Shown piece after piece: positions 1-5,292 of a stretch of 5,629 bases of DNA. The stretch is from positions 1-5,629 of the forward strand of contig CAJMOL010000121.1 of NCBI GenBank assembly GCA_905215095.1. Reading direction: 5' to 3'. The notes beneath the pieces are model-generated. The model made no database searches, was not told the DNA's origin, and was given only the letters and a program-made list of their open reading frames with translations. Every line of letters begins with the position of its first letter. The stretch's first letter is position 1. The position numbers and the translations under genes were made by a program. This DNA comes from an uncultured bacterium (GTDB lineage Bacteria; Actinomycetota; Coriobacteriia; Coriobacteriales; Coriobacteriaceae).

Positions 1-6
1 CCTGCT

Positions 7-43
7 CACGACGGAGGCCACATTAAGTGGCCTCCTGTTCGTG
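7..43 (+). terminator. Terminator-like long hairpin
   Basis: GGAGGCCAC (13-21) pairs perfectly with GTGGCCTCC (27-35) around a 5-base loop. A second helix CACGA (7-11) with TCGTG (39-43) extends it beyond a small internal loop, giving 14 pairs in all. The following sequence has only a poor T-run, so it could be the end of an upstream plus-strand transcript or an arm of a structured RNA. The strand is assigned only from the position near the window edge. Confidence 0.35.
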
Positions 44-154
44 CGGAACTCGCGATAAACCTAAGCCGGTGTCCCCGCTCTCCCGGGGCCTGTGGTTACC
101 TGGTTGTTGCATGCGGCTCGCTTTTCGGAACTGGGCTGATATTTCTTGATGTAA

Positions 155-194
155 GGCGCTCTTGGTCCTAATGGGCTTGGGGCGCCTGTCTTTT
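155..194 (+). terminator. Candidate intrinsic terminator
   Basis: GGCGCTC (155-161) pairs with GGGCGCC (180-186), with one T-G wobble. An inner TCC/GGG helix around TAAT lies inside an internal loop. The stem is followed directly by TGTCTTTT (187-194), a plausible U-tract. It would end a plus-strand transcript entering from the left. The gene or RNA it serves is not visible in the window. Confidence 0.4.
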
Positions 195-237
195 GAAGGT
201 AGATTATCCCGTGCTGGACGAGAAGTTGTGTTGCCTT

Positions 238-264
238 GCGGGTTCGAATCCCTTCGCTTGCCCA
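238..264 (+). other. Orphan tRNA T-arm-like segment
   Basis: The segment contains the T-loop signature GGGTTCGAATCCC, followed by TTCGCTTG and CCCA, so it looks like the 3' end of a tRNA. The rest of a tRNA is missing. The T-stem GCGGG/CCCTT pairs at only three positions plus one wobble, no matching 5' acceptor strand (GCAAGCG-like) occurs upstream, and no 17-base anticodon arm folds at the expected distance. The core matches 16 of 17 bases of the T-arm of the neighbouring tRNA-Gln on the other strand. It may be a decayed or partial tRNA copy, an attachment-site relic, or chance. Confidence 0.3.
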
Positions 265-265
265 C

Positions 266-302
266 AAGAAAGCGCCCCGGGCTGATGAAAGCCCGGGGCG
301 CT
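266..302 (-). terminator. Intrinsic terminator after tRNA-Gln
   Basis: AGCGCCCCGGGCT (271-283) and AGCCCGGGGCGCT (290-302) form a perfect 13-bp, very GC-rich stem with a 6-base loop. Read on the minus strand the stem is followed by TTTCTT, a short U-tract, 10 bases beyond the CCA end of tRNA-Gln. It is the natural end of the minus-strand cluster. On the plus strand the same stem is preceded by an A-rich run and followed by a poorer T-run, so weak bidirectional action is possible. Confidence 0.8.
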
Positions 303-311
303 CAGTTACTT

Positions 312-386
312 TGGCTGGGACGGAGGGATTCGAACCCCCAACAGCCGGCACCAAAAACCGGAGTTCTACCGTTGAACTACGTCCCA
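312..386 (-). tRNA. tRNA-Gln, anticodon UUG
   Basis: A complete 75-base cloverleaf with encoded CCA. The acceptor TGGGACG pairs fully with CGTCCCA, followed by discriminator G and CCA. The D-arm is GTTC/GAAC with loop AACGGTA. The anticodon stem CCGGT/GCCGG (one T-G wobble) holds the 7-base loop TTTTGGT, placing TTG at positions 34-36, which reads the glutamine codon CAA. The T-arm is GGGGG/CCCTC around TTCGAAT. The 5' end lies 37 bases below the stop codon of the CwlM-like gene, and a strong terminator follows. It may be read from its own promoter at 417-445 or by read-through from the protein gene. Confidence 0.96.
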
Positions 387-416
387 GTATGGGTGTTGCA
401 CAAAAGCAACTCGTCT

Positions 417-445
417 AGTTTACCTAATCTGCGAGGGCATCGCAA
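417..445 (-). promoter_or_regulatory. Candidate promoter of tRNA-Gln
   Basis: On the minus strand TTGCGA (440-445) and TAAACT (417-422) are 17 bases apart, each matching four of six consensus positions. The -35 lies inside the last codons of the CwlM-like gene and the -10 directly follows its TAG stop. Initiation near 410 would give a leader of about 23 bases before the tRNA. The call rests on consensus match only. Confidence 0.35.
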
Positions 446-1329
446 ACGCCATCGAGCAGGCGTACGGCGAGTGTCTGCGCGTCGCTGGCCGTGAAGGTGC
501 CGTTGTAGCGCGTCATGCCCGTTAGCTCAATGCGAATGCGTGCCGGCTTCTGCTGCGCGGCGACATTGGCAGTGCGGATGCGCTGGGCCAGGTTGTGGCA
601 CTCGGCGAGGGCAATCGTGGCGCGCGGAGCGGCGTCGGCGGGCAGCTCGTCGCTTGCGATCTCGAGCACCAGGTCAACGTCGGTCGGGACCTCGGAGTCG
701 CAAAGCATCATACCGCTGTTGTCGGTCGTCGCCGTGGCGATATTCCACATACGCGATGCTACGCTGCGCGCGATAGGGTCCTCGCCAATGACGGCAATCT
801 GGAAACGCTCGAGTACGTTGGCCGCGCGGGCAAAGCCGATGCGCGATTCGGCCTCGGTCACCGAAGGTTTACCCTCCCAAACGTGATGCAGGCGGTTGAT
901 ATAGGCGTAGGTATCCTGGAAAGCCATACCGTCGGCAAACAGACCGACGTTTTCCTGGAACTGCTGAAGGGCTGCCTCGGTGTGAGGGCCAAAGTAGCCA
1001 TCGTCTTCGCCGCAGGCAAAGCCCAAAACGTTGAGCGCCTTCTGCAGGGCCTGCACGTCGGCGCCATGGAAATTGGGCATACGCAGGTAGAGGGTGCGGT
1101 CGCCTAGCTTATACGAGGCGTCGACCAGGGCGCTCCAGCAGGGGATATCGACGGCACAGCCAGCGGCAAGGCCGCTATCGAGCCTAAAGGTGCCAACAGC
1201 CTGTTCGGTGGTGGTGCCAAAACGCTTGTCGGCAACCTCGGTGTCATCGATTGTATAGCCGAGCTGCAGAAGGCGGGACTGGACGTCCTCGACGGCTGCT
1301 CCCTGCATGCCCGTTGTAATAGGTTCCAT
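424..1329 (-). CDS. CwlM-like double peptidoglycan-binding protein with degenerate amidase-like tail
   Basis: The 301-residue protein has no signal peptide or membrane segment, so it is probably cytoplasmic. Two peptidoglycan-binding-1 repeats are visible at about residues 5-71 (GMQGAAVEDVQSRLLQLGY) and 80-147 (DVQALQKALNVLGF, then DGYFGPHTEAALQQFQ and ADGMAFQDTY). The segment YKLGDRTLY joining them resembles actinobacterial CwlM, which has two such repeats followed by an amidase-3 domain and regulates MurA in mycobacteria. Here residues 150-301 have the length for a shrunken amidase-3 fold and an end resembling its last helices, but the zinc-site motif DPGHGG is absent, so hydrolase activity is unlikely. 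The ATG at 1329 is supported by AAAGGGG about 7 bases upstream (1337-1343). Stop is TAG. tRNA-Gln follows after 37 bases. The PG-binding repeats are secure; CwlM kinship is inference. Confidence 0.85.
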   Translation of the reverse strand: MEPITTGMQGAAVEDVQSRLLQLGYTIDDTEVADKRFGTTTEQAVGTFRLDSGLAAGCAVDIPCWSALVDASYKLGDRTLYLRMPNFHGADVQALQKALNVLGFACGEDDGYFGPHTEAALQQFQENVGLFADGMAFQDTYAYINRLHHVWEGKPSVTEAESRIGFARAANVLERFQIAVIGEDPIARSVASRMWNIATATTDNSGMMLCDSEVPTDVDLVLEIASDELPADAAPRATIALAECHNLAQRIRTANVAAQQKPARIRIELTGMTRYNGTFTASDAQTLAVRLLDGVCDALAD

Positions 1330-1358
1330 GAACGAACCCCTTTCGGCGTACCATTCGT

Positions 1359-1386
1359 ACTATTTGAGCGTGTGTCGGATAGACAA
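1359..1386 (-). promoter_or_regulatory. Candidate promoter of the CwlM-like gene
   Basis: On the minus strand TTGTCT (1381-1386) and AATAGT (1359-1364) are 16 bases apart, each with four of six consensus matches. Initiation near 1352 would give a 5' leader of roughly 20-25 bases containing the ribosome site. An alternative is the extended -10 TGCTACACT with hexamer at 1417-1422, which lacks a good -35. The 138-bp gap holds no terminator for the upstream prenyl synthase gene, so read-through is also possible. Confidence 0.3.
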
Positions 1387-1396
1387 CGCAAAGGGA

Positions 1397-1410
1397 TGCA
1401 TAAACATGCA
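1397..1410. repeat. Small inverted repeat upstream of the CwlM-like gene
   Basis: TGCAT (1397-1401) and ATGCA (1406-1410) form a perfect dyad around AAAC. It lies just upstream of one candidate promoter and just downstream of the alternative extended -10. It could be a protein-binding site; arms of five bases are short enough to occur by chance. Confidence 0.3.
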
Positions 1411-1467
1411 CTCAACAGTGTAGCAAGTTGTACCCAAATACGCTGCTGACAGGTTTTATTACCCCCG

Positions 1468-2493
1468 CTAGTTAAGGCGCTCCACAAAGAAATCTGCCAT
1501 GGAGAGGAACAGCTCGCGTGCGTGCGGATCAAGCTCAACGTTCTCGATGGCTGCTTTGGCCTTAGCGGTCAGGTCGAGCGCGTAAGTGTGGGCGTAATCG
1601 ATAGAGCCGGCCTCTTGGAAGATCTCCACGGCGCGTGCGAGCTGCGCGGGATCATCGGTGCCCGAGGAAAGAATCGCCTCGACCTCGTCGTGGTGGTGCT
1701 CATCAGAGAGGGCGTGTACGGCGACAAGCGTGCGCTTGCCCTCGGTGATGTCGGTGCGGAAGTCCTTGTTGGCGGCTTCCTTAGTGCCGACAAGGTTGAG
1801 CAGGTCGTCCTGAATCTGAAAGGCAAGGCCCGTGTGTAGGCCAAAGGCGCGCAGCGCTTCGATTTGCTCATCGCTGCCGCCGCCGATAATGGCTCCGGCG
1901 GCAAGCGGCGTGGCTCCGCTGTAAAACGCGGTCTTGTGCGTCGCCATGTCCAGGTAATCGTTGACCGAGATGTCGAAGCGTGCGTCACGGACCCAGCCCA
2001 AGTCGAGCGCCTGGCCCTCGATGGTGCGGACGATCATCTCGGTAAGCTCGTGGAGCACGCGCAGCTTCACGTCGGACTCCAGCGTAGGGTCGTCGAGAAC
2101 CGTCTTGGTGACCATGGTGAGCGCCAGGTCGCCGCAGTTGATGGCAAGCCCCGTGCCCTCGGTGAGGTGCATGCAAGGCTTGCCGCGACGCAGCTGGCCG
2201 TTGTCGGCAATGTCGTCGTGGATGAGCGCGCCCGACTGGAAATGCTCGATAGCTGCCGCGGCGCTGCGGGCGCTCTCAAAGCTGCCGCCCACTGCGGTTG
2301 CGGCGAGCATGCAGATAAGCGGGCGGTGGCGCTTGCCGGCGTTGGCCGTAAAAGCCGAGAGCGGCGCGTACAGGTAGCGCTCGATATCGGCAGAGGTCGC
2401 CTGTCCGTCAAAGAACGTGGCCAGATAGTCGTTAATCTGGTCAAAGTGCTGGGCTAAAAAGCTGGTAAACGGACTGGACACGGGTTCTCGCAT
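1468..2493 (-). CDS. Trans-polyprenyl diphosphate synthase
   Basis: A 341-residue class I head-to-tail prenyltransferase that adds isopentenyl diphosphate units to an allylic diphosphate in the cytoplasm. The family motifs appear in order: GKRHRP (53-58), first aspartate-rich motif DDIAD (93-97), RRG (102-104), GQALDL (160-165), KT (187-188), second aspartate-rich motif QDDLLN (228-233), KD (243-244) and EGKRT (251-255). Residues 4 and 5 before the first motif are A89 and G88, not the aromatic ones typical of farnesyl synthases, so a C20 or longer product is likely; F85 at position -8 could cap the length. The third acidic position of the second motif is N233, as in eukaryotic GGPP synthases. 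Likely uses are menaquinone tails or lipid-carrier precursors. The ATG at 2493 has only a weak, close purine run (AAGAAAG) as ribosome site; GTG at codon 5 is an alternative. Gaps of 116 and 138 bp separate it from its neighbours. Confidence 0.93.
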   Translation of the reverse strand: MREPVSSPFTSFLAQHFDQINDYLATFFDGQATSADIERYLYAPLSAFTANAGKRHRPLICMLAATAVGGSFESARSAAAAIEHFQSGALIHDDIADNGQLRRGKPCMHLTEGTGLAINCGDLALTMVTKTVLDDPTLESDVKLRVLHELTEMIVRTIEGQALDLGWVRDARFDISVNDYLDMATHKTAFYSGATPLAAGAIIGGGSDEQIEALRAFGLHTGLAFQIQDDLLNLVGTKEAANKDFRTDITEGKRTLVAVHALSDEHHHDEVEAILSSGTDDPAQLARAVEIFQEAGSIDYAHTYALDLTAKAKAAIENVELDPHARELFLSMADFFVERLN

Positions 2494-2503
2494 TCTTTCT
2501 TAG

Positions 2504-2545
2504 GTTGCATCGTTGCATTATGCAGGCAACATATTGCCACATTAG
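2504..2545 (-). promoter_or_regulatory. Promoter-proximal repeats upstream of the prenyl synthase
   Basis: On the minus strand CATAAT (2517-2522) could be a -10, 17 bases from a poor -35, CTAATG (2540-2545). The spacer holds a perfect dyad, GGCAA (2525-2529) and TTGCC (2534-2538) around CATA. Below the -10, GTTGCAT is repeated at 2504-2510 and 2512-2518 on the plus strand, an 8-bp period. A weak -35 with a dyad in the spacer is the usual look of a regulated promoter. No terminator with a U-tract separates this from the permease gene, so read-through may add to expression. Confidence 0.3.
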
Positions 2546-2609
2546 GGCGTCGAGCGCGGCGGTTGAAGACGATTGGGTCTTGCGGCTGCAAACGCGGCAA
2601 GGGGCTCGG

Positions 2610-5063
2610 CTAGATAAGCCCAAAGTGTTCGAGCGCGGTGACGACGCCGTCGTGGTCAAAGCTGTCGGTTACGTAGTCGGCTTTTTCCTTGAGAAAGTCC
2701 GGCGCGTTGCCCATGGCGATGCCAACATCGACCGCCTCCATGAGGGCGATGTCGTTACTCGCGTCGCCAATGCCGTACACGGTGCCGTGATCTGGCCCCA
2801 GGGCGTCGAGCACGGCGCTGATTCCGGCTCGTTTGGTGCACTCACGAGGCGAGATTTCTGTGACCTCGAGCTCGAGCTCGTTGAAACAGAGCAGGGGTCC
2901 AAGCTCTTCATCTTGGGCGATGCGGTTGGCAAGTGGTGTGGACATAAGAATTTTATAGGCGTTGTAGTGCTCAAGTTGCGTGACGGCGTCGCCCACGGTG
3001 CGTGCGTATCCGCACGTCTCGGGGGCATCTGCACTCATGCGCACCACGCGATCGATACCCTCAAAGCGAATGACCTCACCCGATTGCTCGAGATAGGGGG
3101 CGAGGCGCTGTAGCAGACCAGGGTTTATGGCTGCATTTCGCACAACGCGTCCCTCGAGTTCGGCGTAACCGCCCGCGAGACACACGACGCCCGTCCACGG
3201 CAGCTCGAGCAGCTTAGGATGGATGCAGCTGGGGGTACGCCCCGTGCAGATAAAGGCCTTGTTGCCGTTGGCGACAAATGTACGAATTGCCTGCGCAACC
3301 GTCTCGTTGGGATAGGGGGAAAGATCTCGCTCGCCCTCGGGGAGCTCTTGGGCAAGTTTGGGATCTTGCCAGGCGAGCGTACCGTCGATGTCGAAGAAGC
3401 AGACATTGCCATGCTTTTTGGCGGCGTCGACGACATGAGAAGGCGAGGCGGCGAGTGCAAAACCCGGTTCGAGCCCCATAATCCGATCAAAATGCTCTTT
3501 GACGCGGGGAACGGAGATGCCGATGATCACCTGGGCGGTCTTGCCCGTAATGATGAGGCCCTTGGCGCCCACCGCGACAAACGACGCGTTATCTGCAACG
3601 ATGGAAGGGTCCACGACTTCGACGCGCAGCCGCGTGGCGCAGTTGGTTGCGCCCACAATGTTGGAGACGCCGCCCAGAAGCATCACAACCTGCTCGGCGA
3701 GCAGATGATCTTGTGATGCCTGGCCGCCGGAAGTGCTGTTTTCGGATGAGCGCTTTTCGTCAACGTCGTCTCCCGTCAAGCGCGAGAGCGCCGTGTTGCT
3801 GGCGATATGGTCTTCGCGTCCCGGTGTTTTAAGGTCAAAGGCCAGAATAAGACCTCGAAAACTCAGAAAGAAGATGGCACTAAAGATGAGTCCGATTCCG
3901 AGCGCCAAAAGATAGGAACCGGCATGCATGCGCATGAGCGGAATAAAGTTGAAGGCTGCCATCTCCATGAGGCCGCCCGAGAAGATGCCGACGATGCCAA
4001 AGAGATTCATGGTTGTGGCAAGGCAAGACGATAAGACGGCGTAGAGAAAAAAGAGCCCGGGGTGGGTGAACATAAAGAGAAACTCGAGTGGCTCGGTAAC
4101 GCCGCAAACCACCGAGGCGATGATGGCGGGAACAAGGATGACCCTGAGGCCGGCGCGGCGCTCGGGTTTTGCGGTGGAGTAGAATGCGGCTGCGATGGCG
4201 GGAAGGCCAAAGAGCTTGACCCAGCCGGTGGCGGTAAAACCGGCCCACGGCGCAAGCTCATTAAGGGGGCGCGTGCTATGGGAGAGGATGGGGAGCAAGC
4301 TGCTCCACGTGGCGTAGATGCCGTCGTTAATGACCAGGTTGTCGTAGTAGATCGGCATGTAGAGCAGATGGTGCAGCCCCATGGGCTCGAGTGCTCGCTC
4401 CAAAAACACAAAGATACCCACGCCGAAGGGGCCGACGCCCGCAAGTGCGTGGCGCAGCGTTTCGGTCGCTGCGTATACGAAGGGCACGATGGCGGCCGAG
4501 ATGGCGGCAAGGGCGAACACGGCAAAAAAGCTGATGAGGTAGACCAGCGAGGAGCCCGAGAAGGTGCCGAGCCAATCGGGAACCTTGGCATCGTAGAAGC
4601 GGTCATGGATGGCGACGACGGTTGCCGACACCGCCAGCGGGCCGATAATGCCGGTGTCGAGTGTCTTGATGCCGTCGATGATGGTGATGCCGCTAGCGGA
4701 GGTCAAAGACGACGGGTACTTAAGTCCAAGGTTGTCTCCGCTCAGCTTGATGATCTCGCTCAAAAAGAAGCAATAGGCAAAATAGGCCACGAGCGCCTCG
4801 AGGCAGCAGCGTGCTGGTTGCTTTTGGGCAAGGCCGATGGGCAGCGCTACGGCAAAAAGGAGCGGAAGTCGTTTAAAGACCGTCCACGAGCCGCGCTGGA
4901 TGATGGTCCAAAAAACGTACCAAGGGGTTCCGTATACGGCGAGATCGCCGACGATGTCCGCAGTCGTTGCGAGAGCGGAGACGCCGACCATGAGGCCTGA
5001 TATAGAAAACAGCATGGCGGGCGCGAACATTGCCCCGCCAAAGCGTTGGATTTTTTGCAGCAT
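2610..5063 (-). CDS. Alpha-glucoside PTS permease EIIC-EIIB fused to a HAD-IIB phosphatase
   Basis: The 817-residue membrane protein has three modules. Residues 1-415 are EIIC of the glucose family, starting MLQKIQRFGGAMF as in Bacillus MalP/GlvC permeases, with many hydrophobic segments, GLHH (229-232) and the conserved GVTEPLEF (321-328). After TPGRE and a polar, Ser/Asp-rich linker (about 415-455), residues 456-530 are EIIB with phosphorylated Cys475 in NCATRLRV. Residues 551-817 are a HAD hydrolase of the Cof/IIB type: DIDGT (nucleophile D558, D560), CTGR (T607), Lys744 and GDASND (D767, N770, D771), all intact. No EIIA is present, so EIIA is supplied in trans. The family takes up maltose-like or trehalose-like disaccharides with phosphorylation at the expense of PEP. 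I infer that the HAD tail dephosphorylates the incoming sugar phosphate. The ATG at 5063 matches the family N-terminus and has GGAAGG upstream (5070-5075). A TreR-like regulator is divergent. A general sugar-phosphatase or sensory role for the tail is possible. Confidence 0.93.
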   Translation of the reverse strand: MLQKIQRFGGAMFAPAMLFSISGLMVGVSALATTADIVGDLAVYGTPWYVFWTIIQRGSWTVFKRLPLLFAVALPIGLAQKQPARCCLEALVAYFAYCFFLSEIIKLSGDNLGLKYPSSLTSASGITIIDGIKTLDTGIIGPLAVSATVVAIHDRFYDAKVPDWLGTFSGSSLVYLISFFAVFALAAISAAIVPFVYAATETLRHALAGVGPFGVGIFVFLERALEPMGLHHLLYMPIYYDNLVINDGIYATWSSLLPILSHSTRPLNELAPWAGFTATGWVKLFGLPAIAAAFYSTAKPERRAGLRVILVPAIIASVVCGVTEPLEFLFMFTHPGLFFLYAVLSSCLATTMNLFGIVGIFSGGLMEMAAFNFIPLMRMHAGSYLLALGIGLIFSAIFFLSFRGLILAFDLKTPGREDHIASNTALSRLTGDDVDEKRSSENSTSGGQASQDHLLAEQVVMLLGGVSNIVGATNCATRLRVEVVDPSIVADNASFVAVGAKGLIITGKTAQVIIGISVPRVKEHFDRIMGLEPGFALAASPSHVVDAAKKHGNVCFFDIDGTLAWQDPKLAQELPEGERDLSPYPNETVAQAIRTFVANGNKAFICTGRTPSCIHPKLLELPWTGVVCLAGGYAELEGRVVRNAAINPGLLQRLAPYLEQSGEVIRFEGIDRVVRMSADAPETCGYARTVGDAVTQLEHYNAYKILMSTPLANRIAQDEELGPLLCFNELELEVTEISPRECTKRAGISAVLDALGPDHGTVYGIGDASNDIALMEAVDVGIAMGNAPDFLKEKADYVTDSFDHDGVVTALEHFGLI

Positions 5064-5106
5064 GTTCTGCCTTCCGAATATCGAGGCGCGTTGCGCGTGG
5101 GGAAAC

Positions 5107-5129
5107 GTTTAAACAATGGATTCATTGTA
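5107..5129 (-). promoter_or_regulatory. Permease promoter -10 with operator candidate 1
   Basis: On the minus strand TACAAT (5124-5129) is a good -10, with no recognisable -35 at 16-18 bases. Ten bases downstream of it lies the palindrome GTTTAAAC (5107-5114), part of the 10-mer GTTTAAACAA that recurs at 5229-5238. A second dyad, ACAATG (5113-5118) and CATTGT (5123-5128), overlaps the -10. A repressor here would cover the start site. I infer the binder is the divergent GntR-family protein, whose relatives use A/T-rich palindromes of this size. Confidence 0.45.
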
Positions 5130-5188
5130 GAGGACCAGACGATTGTCGTACCGGCAGTTTTGAGCGAAACCGATTTGGGCATGACAGA

Positions 5189-5202
5189 AACCGTCAACGG
5201 TT
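5189..5202. repeat. Perfect dyad in the middle of the divergent control region
   Basis: AACCGT (5189-5194) and ACGGTT (5197-5202) are perfect inverted arms separated by two bases. It lies far upstream of both start codons, where activator sites often sit, and differs from the GTTTAAACAA sites. A second regulator such as a catabolite or activator protein is possible. The sequence does not fit the Bacillus cre consensus. Confidence 0.35.
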
Positions 5203-5228
5203 AAATCCTGTCGCTTTACCGATATTCA

Positions 5229-5257
5229 GTTTAAACAACTTTAAGAAATGCTATCGT
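5229..5257 (+). promoter_or_regulatory. Promoter of the GntR-type gene with operator candidate 2
   Basis: TTTAAA (5230-5235) and TATCGT (5252-5257) are 16 bases apart, and the -10 carries the extended TG motif (5249-5250). Initiation would be near 5264, giving a leader of about 29 bases with the ribosome site. The palindrome GTTTAAAC (5229-5236) covers the -35, which would make the regulator self-repressing. Confidence 0.45.
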
Positions 5258-5292
5258 GCCTAGCCGGAAATGAATAATGTAGAGGTGAAACA

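Larger units (their letters stand above)
1..311. other. Non-coding stretch with hairpins, no gene found
   Basis: No reading frame here looks like a gene. Plus-strand frame 1 is open from the window edge to the stop at 169-171, but its translation resembles no family I know and it runs through strong hairpins. The stretch holds hairpins at 7-43, 73-88 (CCCCG and CGGGG around 6 bases), 155-194 and 271-302, plus a tRNA T-arm-like segment at 238-264. It may be the 3' region of an upstream gene or structured RNA outside the window. I tried tRNA, tmRNA, SRP RNA and RNase P RNA signatures by eye and none fit. Confidence 0.6.

Noticed and set aside
190..266. A plus-strand tRNA ending in CCCA
   Set aside because: The T-loop is convincing but the T-stem, acceptor and anticodon arms do not pair at the required distances. 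It is kept only as an orphan T-arm-like segment.
395..410. A hairpin GTTGC/GCAAC between the CwlM-like gene and tRNA-Gln as a terminator
   Set aside because: The stem is only five pairs and has no U-tract after it on either strand.
1864..2457. A 197-codon plus-strand frame over the prenyl synthase
   Set aside because: The opposite strand encodes all prenyltransferase motifs, so this is a shadow frame.
2581..2609. A terminator after the permease-phosphatase gene
   Set aside because: CTTGC and GCAAG can pair around a long loop, but the helix is short and no T-run follows on the minus strand.
2505..3113. A 202-codon plus-strand frame
   Set aside because: It spans the prenyl synthase upstream region and runs antisense to the HAD domain, with no recognisable motif or ribosome site.
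4062..5000. A 312-codon open frame on the plus strand
   Set aside because: It lies wholly antisense to the EIIC part of the permease, is rich in Gly, Asp and charged residues typical of shadow frames in GC-rich DNA, and resembles no family.
5181..5196. A Bacillus-type cre catabolite site
   Set aside because: The central CG and flanking positions do not match the consensus. Only the outer TGAC/GTCA dyad is present.
5271..5280. TGAATAATG as the -10 of the regulator gene
   Set aside because: Transcription would begin inside or after the ribosome-binding site at 5281-5287, leaving no usable leader. The TATCGT candidate fits better.
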